Shown one piece after another: positions 1 through 13,132 of a stretch of DNA of 64,000 bases (positions within the stretch are counted from its first letter, which is position 1; each line of letters starts with the position of its first letter). The translations under genes and the position numbers were made by a program. The DNA is from Epiperipatus broadwayi (lineage: Eukaryota; Onychophora; Udeonychophora; Euonychophora; Peripatidae): assembly GCA_028023455.1 (NCBI GenBank), contig JAQFVV010006473.1:1212419-1276418 (forward strand). The letters run 5' to 3'. The notes under the pieces were generated by a model that ran no database searches, was not told the DNA's origin, and worked only from the letters and a program-made list of their open reading frames with translations.

Positions 1-508
1 GCGCTATTAAGCAAATAGAATAGCCGACGATAAATTTTTATTTTTGTAAAATGATTTAAAACTGGAAATAAAATAAATATTTTTATTTACATCATTAATA
101 TAATACTGTGGTTTGTATTTTTTTCGAAAATATTAAAGATCAAGGATTTCTTGAAAATATTTTGTCATTCTGCATTAAATATATATATATAAGATTTTGA
201 TGTAATTATGCGAGAACACCTCTAAACGATAAAATAATACAGGTGGAAATTCAATTTTGGTTTCATTAATTGTATATAAAACGCAAGCTTAGTATTAAAG
301 ACTTTCTTTTATTTATCAGTCTAATAAATCTTATATAATGTTTGTTTCTAAATAGCATTTAACGTTGGTAGTTTCATTATATGCATATATAGAAAGATTT
401 AAAAGCAATTTAGAAAATATTTTAGATGAGGGTAAAATCGATTACACACTACATTCAATTAATTTTATCCTTTTCTAAAAATAATTAATAGACTCGCTAT
501 CGCTTTGT
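1..508. other. A+T-rich sequence without genes
   Basis: No open frame with protein-like composition and no repeat structure is visible apart from a short TA run near 180-190. Confidence 0.6.
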
Positions 509-567
509 CTCTCCCCGCCCTCCCTCTCTTTCTCTCTCTCTATCTCTCTCTCTATATATATATATAT

Positions 568-624
<57 letters not shown>
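509..624. repeat. Compound (CT)n/(TA)n microsatellite
   Basis: A pyrimidine-rich CT tract passes into TA repeats, returns to CT, then ends in about 24 TA units. The open frame across it on the minus strand (Ile-Tyr and Glu-Arg runs) is only repeat translation. Confidence 0.95.
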
Positions 625-627
<3 letters not shown>

Positions 628-3128
628 GGAGTACATGGTGTTACTTATTAAGATTTGGGTATAAATTATATAACAGTAAAGGTATGCTTGATGGATGGTT
701 AATAAAGCCAAATTGTTTAATTATACATTTTCTTAAAGAAATATACCCTGGAAATGTACAACAATAAACGGGTGTTGGTTGGCATAGGAGACAAGATAAA
801 AGCATAACTCAATATACACACCAATTTATACAACAATAAATGTAGGTAAATTCCTATCATCTCTGATCAATTAATCCCAATGATAAAACATCATATACAT
901 TCATACAGGAGGCATAACATCTCTTAATTATGTTATTTGAATCAGATTGCCAGTTTTAGAGATCATTATTTATACAAATTACATACTTAATTATTAATCA
1001 AATTCAAGAGCATTAACCCTATATGTATTATAAGACTGTGATGACAATATTATTTTATGAATATATTCTAGAACAAAGGTTATTTTATTGTGCTACAGAT
1101 AAATTATTATTATGTAAAATTATAATACTAACATTTTATCTCTCAGGGTATTCCAGATAAAGATAGGTGATTAATATTCAAGTAACCAAATATGTTGAAA
1201 TAGCAAGTGTAATCTTATATTCAAAGAAATTATTAAGTGCAATTTAAAAAAAAAAATATCAAAGTAAATAATTTATTTGAATTAAAGAAAAAAATATTAA
1301 ACATACTTAAAATACATACACACTTTATTAATGAATATTTTTCTTTTTAGTTAAAATATCAAGATATTCATGTATGTAGATATAATGACATATTAAATTA
1401 TTACACTCAAATACAGTGAATTTCATAAGATTAGTCATAAATCATTATCATAATTTATAATGAGAATATGCAAACTAATCAATTTTTTATGTATATATTT
1501 TTCTACAATTGATAAAATCAATCTTTTTTTTTAAATATTTTATGCATAACTATTTATCTTTAGCAACACTCCACTTTATTCATGGTGAACCTCCAATAAT
1601 GATCTGTTATGAAAATATTCTCAAGCTAAGCACATCCATATATAAAAATTAAAAGTTACTTATATTTCTTGTTAATATAAAAGATTTGCATCTTTTTAGG
1701 TTGAGAATATAATAAAATAATCAGTCTGTAATCTAAGACATGGTTATAAATACATCACTTCAATTATATTCTTTAGCACTCTTAGATCTTAAAACAATAA
1801 TCTACATTAATTTGACCAACTTTGGAAATTATTTATCAAACAAAATTTTAAGCTTATAAATTCAAACAAAGATTTATGATTCTTTATCTCCTACCCCCCA
1901 TCATATTGTCATATAAACAAAACTCATCACTCAGATTGTAAAAAAAAACATATTACTAACAACAGTAATAAATAAAATCTCAATTACCTCATAAAATGAT
2001 ATCTTTTATCAGTGTTGTGCACACTAACTCTGTATATGTTTGTAATCAAATCATAAATTGGATTCATTCTATTCTTTTTTTTGACATGCTGTTATAAACA
2101 TTATATTAGGTATAACTTCTTTTTTTTTCTTTTTGAAAGCAGATGAAAGCAAAAGTATTTAGTAGATCTTCCTTACATTGTAAACCCAAGAATTTAAAGA
2201 CCATACTAAATTGACTGATAGTTTCCAATGAACAAAATGGCTATTGCTGTGATGTTTGATATTGTCTTAGTCCTTGTTATTCTTGCCTGAGAATTGTCTA
2301 GATTGAATGACAAATTGCATCTGGAGTGGAGGTAAGACTAGAGTTCTCATATGTATCTTTTTAACCTGCCATTCTTTTGGTCAGCAGTATCTTAAATAAA
2401 AATTTTATTATTTTATTGAAAAGAGAGAAATGAACTGCTATTTTTGTCTGTATGCTATTCAAGAAGAATAAACCAGTTTCTTGTCTCCCTTAACAACCAT
2501 TCTTAACAGTGTGTGAAATACAAAACATTGTTTAAACTGTGAAAGTACAAGTCTGATCACTTCATCTCATAATTAGAAAAAGAAAAAATATTAAAATGAA
2601 AGTTTCAATGAATAATATTATCTATTACATTTATTTTTTTTTAAAATTAACCTAATACAATACATTAACAACACTTTTGACCAAATTAAAGTATCACAAT
2701 ATGCATTACATATTTAGCCCGATATAAATGTTAATTTTTTTTCTTTTTTTTTAATCCTTAGTTATTTTTACATAACTGACCTTTTATTTTATTTATTTGG
2801 TCTACAATTTATTTTATTATCTTGACATTATTTATTATTATTATTATAAAAATATTAATAATAGGAAACACTATTTAAAAAAAAGCTTATTCATGACAAA
2901 AAATATAACCAACTGATTTTGATTCTATGATCAAACTCTTAATGATGGGGGATAGAAACCTTCATATTCCCTCCCACTTACACAAAAAACTTTAATAAAT
3001 CAATTGCAATCCAATTCATTTTTAATAATCCAATACCTATCTATAAGCAAACTTCACAACAAATTTATTTAACTACTCAGGGTAATTAATTTGATTTGAA
3101 TTTTGTAGTAAATTTTTGTCACAAAGTT
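625..3128. other. A+T-rich region without recognised genes
   Basis: Roughly 2.5 kb with frequent stops in all frames. A slightly more complex patch lies near 2210-2340 and includes a GAG-GTAAGA splice-donor-like site at about 2329, but I found no convincing exon around it. The rest is poly-A/T-punctuated intergenic sequence. Confidence 0.5.
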
Positions 3129-3151
3129 TATATATATATATATATATATAT
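3129..3151. repeat. (TA)n microsatellite
   Basis: About 11 TA units directly before the GC-richer segment at 3152-3480. Confidence 0.9.
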
Positions 3152-3480
3152 TGTACCGGGTCGAACTGCTGAAACCACCTACTTATACGTATATATAAGT
3201 TTTGGCCAGTTTCAAACTCCTTCATAATACATTTATAATCTTATAAAGGTTATGTGAACGAACCGGCACGTTCGAGAAAAATGGGAGATCTTATTGATAG
3301 CTTTAACTATCAACAATGGCCCATCTTGGCTGCTAGATTCAAACCCCTACTATCCAAACCCTTTATTTTTTTCAGAGTAAACTCCAGGCGCCAGCTATCT
3401 ATTCAAAAGAATAAACAATGTCTTTGGTCAGTAGGCTCATAATCCAGTGCTCGAAACCATCCCATAAACTAGCCCAGTCT
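3152..3480 (-). other. Possible LTR-retroelement leader fragment
   Basis: This stretch is clearly richer in G+C than its surroundings. On the minus strand it has TGGCGCC (3387-3393), the core of many LTR-element primer-binding sites. The plus-strand string AATGGCCCAT at 3315-3324 also occurs just inside the right LTR of the large element (59751-59760), beside that element's TGGCGCC motif. I infer a decayed leader of a related LTR element. A 62-codon plus-strand frame at 3254-3442 runs across it but has no recognisable protein character. Confidence 0.3.
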
Positions 3481-4097
3481 AATTTTAATCAGTAATAAAT
3501 TATACAAAATTGGTGGTGCAAAGAATTAATAAAAGGTTGGTAAAAAGAATTGACTGACAAAAAAAGTTTAAGTTTTAAAGACAATTTATTAACTAACATT
3601 AAATCATTTTAAACATTCTATAAATTTAATATAATACACACACATTTTAAATTAACATTTCTAGACTAGTTTAAATATTTTTGTAGATTTTAATAATAGA
3701 ACACTGGTATTTATCTGATTTAACTAATAACACTGATATAATGATCATGCACATATTAATTAACTCATAATAATAAAGCATTAATAGCATTTGAAACTTA
3801 AACACACATATCAATAGTTCATTTTATGTATGATAAGAATTCATATAATTTGAATCTTGAATATTTAAGAATTACAGCGGTGGCTACTACGTATAAATGA
3901 TAATAAATAAATGTTTACCTAGGATTTTGGGGAATGGTGATATTGCTTGTTGTTGACTGCTTCTGCTGCTTGTGATGGATTATATCTAACTGGTTAGCTT
4001 TGGACATTTCTTGAAGAGATTTTTATGCGAATCCATTTGTTTTATTTTGAAGACAGTTGAATGTTTGACAGAGGATTTCTGAGTTGTTATGCAGACA

Positions 4098-4355
4098 TTA
4101 TTTCACAGGCAGGTTTTGATGATCTTGTTGGACTAAAAAGGCTGAAGCACGAGCGTATATTTCCACAAGCTGCTCAACAGTGCATGTTTGTTTCTTGATA
4201 TATAATAGAAATTGCCCAAGACTGTCACTGCAAACTAGACTGAATAAAACTCTTAACTCTCTGATTGTCCGATAAAATATTTCATATTTATACCGACAAA
4301 GTGTTTTCCTTTTGATATCCTCCAGCAAATATCTGTTGTCGAAATTCTTTAGCAA
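4098..4355 (-). pseudogene. Possible Gag (capsid) fragment
   Basis: The 85-codon minus frame has the character of the C-terminal part of a Ty3/gypsy capsid: a basic/aromatic helical stretch, then a Leu-rich segment with TVEQLVEIYARASAF at residues 59-73, like the helix ending many Gag capsid domains ('T-x-EELV...A-x-x-F'). No zinc knuckle follows; downstream codons are Gln-rich and soon interrupted. It lies on the same strand as the gypsy remains at 5.8-10.4 kb but beyond their 3' end, so it would be a separate fragment. The assignment rests on composition and a short pattern only. Confidence 0.3.
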
Positions 4356-4826
4356 TTAATCCTAAGACAATGTGTTTTTTGATTGATTGTTTAATTAGCA
4401 GTAGCTATTTCAAAATGTGTTGTTTTCGTATCTTTAATTAGTAGTGCACCGCTGTGTTTTTTTTAAATACATTTTTCATTTATTTATAATATTTAATACT
4501 GATACATTTTTTTTACATTCGCATGCACATATATAATTTTACTCCACACATCAAAACTAGTTTTAAGATTATTTTTCTTCTTTAATTTAAATGAAGAGAT
4601 TTATATATATATTTTTAAAGCTTTTAAATTGTATTTCACTAATAATAATAAACTCTTTACTTCCTTTTTATAAAACCTTCAGTTTAACTTTAAGAAAACC
4701 CCCTTCCCACTTTAAATCAATGATTTTTCAACTTTTATTTCAAACTCTTTTGCAAAAGATTTTTTTGTTTTAATAATTTTTTTACGACAAAATTATTTTA
4801 TATACATGTGCCAATTTGGCCTTGCC

Positions 4827-5590
<764 letters not shown>

Positions 5591-5779
5591 TATATGAATG
5601 CAGTTAATTTAGTTGCACTGATCTTAAAATCAGGCATTATATGTTACCTTTGGCCCATCAAGAGCATCTATCATAGAAGCATTCTATACTATTTTATTGT
5701 TAATACAAAAAGGGCCTTTATAGAGGTTATAAAACTTTTTTCTATTTGTTCTTTTATGGGTTGTGAACATCGGAAGTTC

Positions 5780-6660
5780 TATTGAGTAAATAGTTACCTA
5801 ATCTATAGGGGTTGGATTCTGTGACCCATAGGAACTTCTCTTATCACCCATCTTTACCATATTCTTTTTTTGCATTTTGTTTATTGAATTCTTAATCAAT
5901 CTCTTTTACAATCATAGGCATTGGAGTTTTAATTAAAATTGGATTTTCTTGACTAAAATGCAAATGTGTAAGAGTAAAATGAGTTGACTCATTTTGAATA
6001 GAATTAATGTAGTTGACAAGCTATTTTAACTTATTTGTCCATACTGCATGATTTTCTTCTAAATACACTCTCAATAATTAATTCCCTCAAAATTCTTTGA
6101 TAGCGGTTGGATTGAGAATTTTGGCTGGAAATTAAGATGTGTTGAATATTTTGAGTGGTCATCTAATTCTTCCATATCAATGTTAAAAATAAGATAGCAT
6201 GGTCAGTAATAATATCTTTAGGTTTACCAATTAAAGAAAGTTGAAAATTTAATCAAATTTTTATTAAAACTGAGCATCTGCCATTTTCCTCAGGTAGGAA
6301 TACTTGGAAGAGATATCATATGCTACCAATATAAATCTGAAACATCAATAAAATGGTAATGAGCCTTAAAAATCAACAGCTAATATTAATTTGGTTTATG
6401 TGGATGAATAAGTTGAAATTTACTAGTGTAAGACCAATTTGTAAATTTAGTCTTCATACAAATGTCATATAATCAGAGCTCATTTAATATAGAACCATAC
6501 ATACATCTTTGTCCAATAAAATAACCTATGTATTACATGTTTTGCCCTTCTAGGACCATAATTCTCATACAAACAGTGGTCACAAAAATTATTTTGTTCA
6601 TTAAAACAAGTAGCATAAGTTATTGTCACTCCAATCTACTTGAAACTTCATAGTTGATTT
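5780..6660 (-). pseudogene. Integrase remnants (gypsy)
   Basis: Downstream of RNase H, interrupted minus-strand codons give short recognisable pieces, including a Cys/His-containing segment near 6.58 kb followed by RAKHVIHRLFYW-like residues, as in the N-terminal zinc-binding (HHCC) region of gypsy integrases. Stops are dense, so catalytic D,D35E residues cannot be placed. The assignment depends on position after RNase H and the short N-terminal pattern. Confidence 0.45.
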
Positions 6661-6855
6661 GACAATTTGTAATGGGCTAAATTGCTCTTACCTTTAAGGT
6701 CATGACCTACAAGAGGTTTAGAATGTTTTAGCAATTGGGCAATTATTGCCTTCAACTTTGCATCTTGTGATTGATGTTCATTTACACTCATTAAATTTCT
6801 TTTACTGGAATCAATAATAGCTAAGATATTGTTGTGATATACACATTTTCTAAAT

Positions 6856-7312
6856 TCAAATGGGATTTCTGTTAGGAAACATATTATTTTTCCCTAGACG
6901 ATATTGCACAGAGTAACTGAACTGCTGTAAAAATAGGCTCCATTGCACTAACTTTTCATTGTTTAAGTAGCCACAGTTTAAAAACTCTAAATTTGTATGG
7001 ACCATTATTACAATTATCTGGAACTCTAACAGAAACTGCTTTAATTTCATGAAGGCCCATACAACTTCCAGAGTTTCTTTCCCCATGGTTGAATAATGTA
7101 TCTCTGGATCTTTCAATTGCCTATTAAAATATATATAAAATATGAGGTTTTTATTTTTTGTCTAATTGGAACAATACAACTTCCAATCTTAAGCCACTAC
7201 TATCTGTTTGTACATAAAAAGGTACCTTGAAATTTGGATAGCATAACATTAATTTCTCTAATAATTTGTATTTAGCACGATTCATTTCCTAAGTGTGTTT
7301 AGGTAGCCACTT
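6856..7312 (-). pseudogene. RNase H domain fragment (gypsy)
   Basis: The open piece 7116-6856 carries the end of a gypsy RNase H: KETLEVVWAFMKLKQFL near its start, then a LVQWSLFLQQFSYSVQYRLG segment with GKNN, matching the family ending 'R-W-x-x-x-L-x-x-[FY]-x-[FY]-x-[VI]-x-[YH]-x-x-G-x-x-N'. Upstream, out-of-frame codons give the TDSSGLRLEVVLFQ-like start holding the first catalytic Asp. The usual DALSR continuation is replaced by unrelated residues before a stop. Confidence 0.8.
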
Positions 7313-7549
7313 CTATCTGTATTTTTTCTTTAACAAACAAAACATAGCAATCATAAGAGTTACAGAGTTCAAAAATGATTGTAGCTGCTTTCTATTTTTG
7401 GGAATAGGAACATTTTGCCTCACAAATATCTTATATGGATGAAACATTACCCCTTTATACCCCAATATGTGTCCCAAAATGTTATTTCTGTTATAGCAAT
7501 TATAATATTTTGTTAAGTTAATTTTTATATTTTTGTAACTGGCATTCAC
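7313..7549 (-). pseudogene. RT thumb/connection segment (gypsy)
   Basis: The 78-codon piece contains ILGHILGYKGVMFHPYKI (residues 24-41) and NRKQLQSFLN (about 52-61), the recognisable 'F-L-G-H-x-x-x-x-x-G-[VI]-x-x-x-P-x-K' and 'x-x-x-L-[RQ]-S-F-L-G' signatures after Ty3/gypsy RT motif E. It continues the RT fragment upstream on the same strand after a frameshift. Confidence 0.8.
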
Positions 7550-7589
7550 TTAAGAAGAAACACAATTGTGATATATACATCTCCATGTG

Positions 7590-8117
7590 TTTGGAAGCTA
7601 TCACTATATTGTCCATATACAAAGAATCATTTTAATGACCTCTGACCAAACTAGATTTAGACAGCAGATTGGCCCCACTATTGATCAAACCAAATGGCAT
7701 GCATTGAAAGAAATAGGATTGTCCTTCATATTTAAAAGCTCTGTATTTTTGATCATGAGGGTTCAAATAAATTAGCCAATAACTGGTTGTTAAATATACA
7801 GTCATAAGTTGATCAATAATTATCACATTGTTGGGGGAACATTTAATTTGGAAATGGTTTTTGGAGTTAGAAATCAGGCATCTAAACAGATTCAAACTGA
7901 TCTGTCTTTTCTTAAAATCTCCAAGGGACTATTGAAAGATAATGCACATTTTCTAATGATGCCCATTCCACCATATGGTCTATCTGTTTCCCAACTTCTT
8001 CATGGTATTGATAAGATATGGGATATGACTTGTATGAAATATTTTAGGTCATTAAGGCAAATTCTGTTGGTATACCCCTTAATGTCAAACCATGAAGAGA
8101 ACACATTTTTAAATTGA
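7590..8117 (-). pseudogene. Reverse transcriptase fingers/palm (gypsy, broken)
   Basis: Pieces of the Ty3/gypsy RT can be read across several frames: an HEEVGKQIDHMVEWA-like segment near 8.0 kb, then the open piece 7895-7632 with KYRAFKYEGQSYFFQCMPFG (about residues 50-69), matching the family pattern T-A-F-x-x-x-x-G-x-Y-x-F-x-x-M-P-F-G-L. Motif C near 7.6 kb reads YMDN, where the family has Y-[VML]-D-D, so the second catalytic Asp is Asn. Stops and frameshifts separate the pieces. Confidence 0.8.
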
Positions 8118-8433
8118 CATAATAATTGATATAAATCTCATTTACCTTCATCCTCTAATTGAGTAGATTCTTCCAATATGCCTTAATATCCAAATCATTA
8201 ACAACTTTTTTGCACATCATAAAGTTAGGCTTGACACATGACATAATGATCAAATTTGACCCTACATATAACTTGTTTCTTGGTATAATTTATAATTCAC
8301 TTGTGTCTATTTATGAAATAAGAACCAATATCTACACTATAAATTAACCCATTCATAATTAAGAACACATGTTCTAAAATTATGGATCTTATCTGAATTT
8401 TTGACAAATTTGTTGTGAGAACAATTTATCTTT

Positions 8434-8682
8434 TTAGCCATTAAGTAAAATAATTTGAGCAGATTGTTTTAAGAATAAAGAAGGAATGGCCAAATTTAAG
8501 ATATAACTCTTATAAAGCACATCCTCTGAAATAATAGATACCTGACTTCCAGTGTCTGATAAAGTTTTTACTTGAAGCACTTCAACTAAAACATTAATTT
8601 CTGGACAGTTGTTAACAACAAGATAATCACGAACATCTTCTGTTGCATATTTATTATGATCAAATGCTAGTGAATTTAACAT
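8434..8682 (-). pseudogene. Retroviral-type aspartic protease fragment (gypsy)
   Basis: The 82-codon open piece contains SDTGSQVSIIS (about residues 42-52), the D-[ST]-G active-site signature of retropepsins in its usual hydrophobic setting. It sits between the gag-like region and RT on the same strand. A complete retropepsin domain is about 100-110 residues; here the flap and second conserved Gly-containing strand are missing or out of frame. Confidence 0.75.
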
Positions 8683-9583
8683 TTAAATTAAATGACTCCT
8701 TCCCAAGTTAGCTATGGGTCTCTGCAGTGAAAAACATTGCCTCATGGCCCTGTCTACTTTAATGGTTGGTTATTGATATAGGCTGAATAAATTTGGACTC
8801 TAATCTCATTAACATCATGGTTGGGATAACTGCTGGGTTGAGGTGTGAGGCTGCAATTAACTTTGTGACAATCTGTTTGGTTATTATAATTAGCATATGG
8901 AGTTCATCTTCTTACTTGAAGGTTATTTCTGGCTTGATTTCATATATTATTTTTGTATTAGCTCCTATAAGGTTCATAATTAATATTAGTACACTATAAT
9001 CTAAATATCCCCCTTGTATCTTTGTGTCTACTCATATGCAGTATCATTCACTTTTAAAGTCCCTAGTAAATTAGCCACTTCATATACAGTATGCCTATAT
9101 GAAGTAACCAGTATATGTTCAACATTACAAAGTAAATTCCTATGTAATATATGTATGATCTGCATCTCAGACAAAGGAAAGGCTGCCAAAGTTTTAAATT
9201 TAGCTATCTAATAAAATATTGCACAACACTTCTTTTGCCAGCAATTTACCTTTCTTTTCATATTCAATGCCATATACCATCCTATTTCTTTATTCCAGAA
9301 ACTGTTCAGGATTTCATGCCTAAAATTGTCATTGATCTTGGCCTTCTCACATAAGGATCACCACCAATCATTGGCAAATAAATAAAGGTGTTTGCTGGTA
9401 TGTACAACTTTTCTGTCTCATTAAAAAAATTAATGCAAACTACTTTTCTAGGGTGTTCAAATATTTTACAAGGGTTTTTGTATATTCACCTTTAGAGATT
9501 TTTATATTAAGAAAATTAGAATTATTGGAGCTAGTATGAAAATTATGCATGGTGATCAAATTTCCTGCTTTAGCTCTTTCAGT

Positions 9584-10440
9584 TCACTCAGGTTTAGTGT
9601 TATCACCAATTTCACTTGTCAAAATGTTAGGGTCAATGATTGCCTCCAACTTCATGGATCCCTCTTTATTCAAAAATGTAATTCCATTTTGCAATACAGG
9701 ATCACTCTTCCTTTGACCAATTTGAGCAATTTCCATTTTTAAATTGTCCATTTCTTTTCCTAAGGCCATGACTTTTTCATTCTTTTCCACCAAAACCATT
9801 TAGAATTTCAATTCTACTATTAACACTTGATATATCTTTATAGATTTTCACCCTACAATAATCATATATATTAGCCTTTTCTGAATTACTACTTAAACTT
9901 TTTCTTTTAATACCAAACTCCACCGATTTCCATAAACCCATAAACTCAACTTTGAACAATTGCTTTAACCTGCCCTCAAAATTTTGAATGCCACTAAATG
10001 CAGTGATTGTAATGGTTTGTTCCACTAATTTATTATCCACTTCTTGGAATAAATTGGAAACTAGTGTACCAAGCATCTGTACTCTCTCTTGAAACTCTTG
10101 TAATTTTTTGTTTTCTACTTCAGAATAATTTTCATGTAAACTTCTTTGCTATGTGCCTTGATATCTTTAAAATTTGAGACTATTTTCTTTCCTAATTTCA
10201 ATTTCATTGTATTGAGTCTGAAAAAAACACACATCCCATCCTTAAAATTTCTAAATCCCCCTCTTAAAACTTCTTATTGTCAACAAATTGTTTTTGAAAA
10301 TTTTTTCTGCATTCCTTCCTAGTTTCTTCTAGTTTTTTTTATTAAACTTTGGATTTGTAATCTAACTTGTTCTTTAGACTCTTCCACCTTCACACTTTTA
10401 AAATCAGAGATCCATTTTGTGTCTCCAAACTTTATATATT
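9584..10440 (-). pseudogene. Gag-like coiled-coil region of the gypsy element
   Basis: Two open pieces (10076-9777 and 9799-9584) plus interrupted upstream codons encode charged, Lys/Glu/Gln-rich helices suited to a coiled coil, followed by a less charged segment. The position upstream of protease on the same strand and the coiled-coil character suggest the N-terminal half of Gag. A similar arrangement (long charged coil, then globular region) is seen in the intact 502-codon protein at 57.5-59.0 kb, which may belong to a related lineage. The region to about 8.7 kb should hold capsid and nucleocapsid but is too broken to read. Confidence 0.5.
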
Positions 10441-10629
10441 ATATAAGCACATGATTATTAATTAATATTAACGAATTAAATTTAAATTTAAATATAGTTT
10501 AAATAATCTATTGAACTTAAAATAACTAGAAATCAATGTATTCTGGATTACTGTATAACCATTAAACCAATAGTAAATAGCAATTATATTCCATATAAAT
10601 CAAGAGTGCCAATGTCACATAAACTGGCA

Positions 10630-11465
10630 GGTTCGAGGTCTTTTTTATTTAAAAATAAAAGTCTTTGCAAATATTCATTGGATAAAGACAAAAATATTGA
10701 AATATGTTTGAATGAATTGTTAAATATTGGTTAGGGATTTTAATACAAGATATTAGAATAAAAACTAATAATAATATCGATTTTCCTGTTAACAAAAAAC
10801 TATGGATATCAATACCATATATTTTGAATGATCAAGTAAATTTTATAAGGAAGGTTTATAAAGCTATATGTGATATTGCATTTTACACACCTCCTACATT
10901 AAACAAATTAATAAATAATTCTACAGATAAAACCTCATTTATAAATAAAAATTGTTTTATTTATAAATGGATATGTAGGTGTGGAAGGTGAATATATAGG
11001 TGAATCAAAATGTACATTGGAAAAAAGAACTAAAGTGCACTTGCTGTTGTTAAAACGAGTTCAGATATGAAATTAAAATTGCAAAGTAGATAATGTTTCA
11101 GCATCTGTTTTTTGTGACCATAATAATCCATGTATTTATGGTTTTAACTTCAATTACAATAACATTAAAATATTGCAAATTGAACAAAATAACAACAAAA
11201 GAAAAATAAAAAAGCCATGCTAATATATAAATACACACATGACTTAATTAACAGGCAGGAAGCAAATGTTAAGATCACAGAATTGTGGTAAGGATAGTCT
11301 TTCAAAGTGTTAGTTGACAAAGACTATAAGGATAGTCAAAAGTGCTCCTAAGTGAATAAAATTTTTAAAATATATCTGATTACTGTATTTATAAATATTC
11401 AATTATATAATTATGTATATTGTTATGAAAAAAATACATACATTGAATAATAATATTATTACATA
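10630..11465 (+). pseudogene. Penelope-like element fragment A1, GIY-YIG region
   Basis: Interrupted plus-strand codons give EYIGESKCTLEKRTK near 11.0 kb, then a His-containing stretch and a charged Arg/Lys-rich end, as in the C-terminal GIY-YIG nuclease of PLEs (Y-[IV]-G-[EQ]-[ST] ... R ... H ... E). It is the inverted partner of fragment A2, with the 3' parts of both copies meeting at 11465. In PLEs this domain follows the RT and is thought to nick target DNA. Here the RT is absent and stops interrupt the frame. Confidence 0.75.
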
Positions 11466-11488
11466 TATGTAATAATATTATTATTCAA
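11443..11488. repeat. 46-bp perfect palindrome at centre of inverted PLE pair
   Basis: The two 23-nt halves (11443-11465 and 11466-11488) are exact reverse complements. Outside them the arms remain imperfect inverted repeats for about 0.75 kb each, joining fragments A1 and A2 tail to tail. Confidence 0.95.
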
Positions 11489-12255
11489 AGTTTGTATTTT
11501 TTCAAAGGAATATACATAATTATATAATTGAATATTTATAAATACAGTAATTGGATATTAAAATTTTTATTTACTTAGGAGCACTTTTGATTATTCCAGT
11601 CATCTTTGGCAACTAACACTTTGAAAGGCTAACCTTTCCACAATTCTGTTGTCTTAACATTTGCTGCCTACCTATTAATTAAGTCATGTTTGTATTTGTA
11701 TATTACCATAGCTTCCTTTATTTTCCTTTTATTGCTTTTTTTAAAAAAATTACAATATTTTTATATTATTAAAATTGAGGTCAAAACCATAAATACATGA
11801 CTTATTGTGGTCATAAAAAACAGATGCTGAAATATTATTGTCCACTTTACACTTTTGTTTCGATTTCTGAACATATTTTAATAGCAGCAAGTGCTCTTTA
11901 GTTTTTTTTTCCAATGTACATCTCGATTCACCTACATATTCACTGTCATATTTACATATCCATTTATACATGACACAATTTTTATCTATAAGTGAGGTTT
12001 TATTTTTAGAATTATTTATTAATTTGTTTAATGTACGAAGTGTGTAAAATGCAATATCATATATATCTTTATAAATATTTATTATAAAATTTACTTGATT
12101 ATTTGAAATATATAGTGTTGATATCCATATTTTTTTGTTAGCAGGAAGATCAATATTATTATTAAAATTTTTATTTTTATGTTTTGTATTTAAATCTCTA
12201 ATAACATTATATAAATATTTGAAAACCAGGCACTCTTCACAAACCTGGGAGCTTA
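11466..12255 (-). pseudogene. Penelope-like element fragment A2, GIY-YIG region
   Basis: An open frame of 181 codons (12295-11750) covers most of this copy. From about residue 20 it matches fragment A1; the first ~20 residues come from the adjacent SINE-like repeat, so the annotated ATG is accidental. Residues about 117-135 contain the GIY-YIG-type SEYVGESRCTLEKKTKEH, and a YDHN segment lies near residue 160. This is the less damaged copy of the pair, but it still lacks the RT. Confidence 0.8.
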
Positions 12256-12585
12256 ATTGTAAGGATAGGGAATTTGAACTCAGATTTTCAAGCACCCTTC
12301 AACTATTTACACTATCTCATCAACTGATACACATGACCACACACATGTAGAAAAGATAAATAATCACCAATAGACGTATTTTATGCTAAATCAGCACTCA
12401 TCAGTTGATCCAGATTATTGTCTCCCACAAACACACACACACACACATATACATATATATATATATATTAAGATAGTAAATCATAATACTTTAATGGACA
12501 AGCTTGAATGTACTCCAACCTCCAACTTTTCAGCCATTCATAACATTGAAAATCTGATGATGAAAACTCAAATCCCATGCTGATG
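12256..12585 (-). repeat. SINE-like foldback repeat, single arm
   Basis: Shares blocks with the copies at 19.66-19.82, 21.41-22.12 and 29.60-30.22 kb: a B-box-like GAGTTCAAATTCCC on the minus strand at the left end, then 'aaaagataaataatcaccaa', 'cagttgatccagatta' and 'actttaatggaca' blocks. An (AC)n/(TA)n tract at 12430-12470 interrupts it. Confidence 0.75.
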
Positions 12586-13132
12586 CCAATATTATTGCCA
12601 TGCCCATGTTGACCTCAAGCCACTCTGATCTCTCATGTATAAGACTTTATCAATTTAAATACATAGAAGAAGGATAAACACTTTTTAAAATATAAGGTGT
12701 CATATTTTGACAAGCAGTCATTTTCTTAATGATTCTACCCCCATTTTATTCTGGTATCTTCCCTAAGCACTTACAGCACAAACTATACTCATTTCTTTGT
12801 AGGAATCTCTCTTATCTCTTTCTAATAAATATATGAATATCACACAGATTACTCCCAATAAATTATTCATCAGTTCTTCAGGATGACATTTTATCCTATC
12901 CTGGAATTTTAACTCATCTTCCTCAATTGTGTATTTGACATCTATTACTCTACAAATTCTAGACTAACAACTTTCCTATGTGATAATTTTCTATCCATAT
13001 CTATAATTATGTTCCACAACAAATAATGTATTTCAATTATTATGTATAGGGTTTTTTTCCTTATAGCAAATGAGATAATGATAGTTGTTTTACATCAATA
13101 TTCATTATCTTCTACTTTCATAAATACATTAT

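Larger units (their letters stand above)
5780..10440 (-). mobile_element. Decayed Ty3/gypsy LTR retrotransposon
   Basis: On the minus strand, gag-like coiled-coil sequence (about 10.4-9.6 kb), an aspartic protease (8.68-8.43 kb), reverse transcriptase (8.12-7.31 kb), RNase H (7.31-6.86 kb) and integrase traces (6.66-5.8 kb) follow in the order expected of Ty3/gypsy. Every domain is broken by stops and frameshifts, so the copy is dead. I could not identify matching LTRs at its ends. The limits given are those of recognisable coding similarity, not true termini. Confidence 0.85.

Noticed and set aside
475-711. Minus-strand frame rich in Ile-Tyr and Glu-Arg
   Set aside because: It is translation of the TA/CT microsatellite.
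2210-2340. Possible exon ending in GAG-GTAAGA
   Set aside because: A single donor-like site without an open frame, acceptor or recognisable protein.
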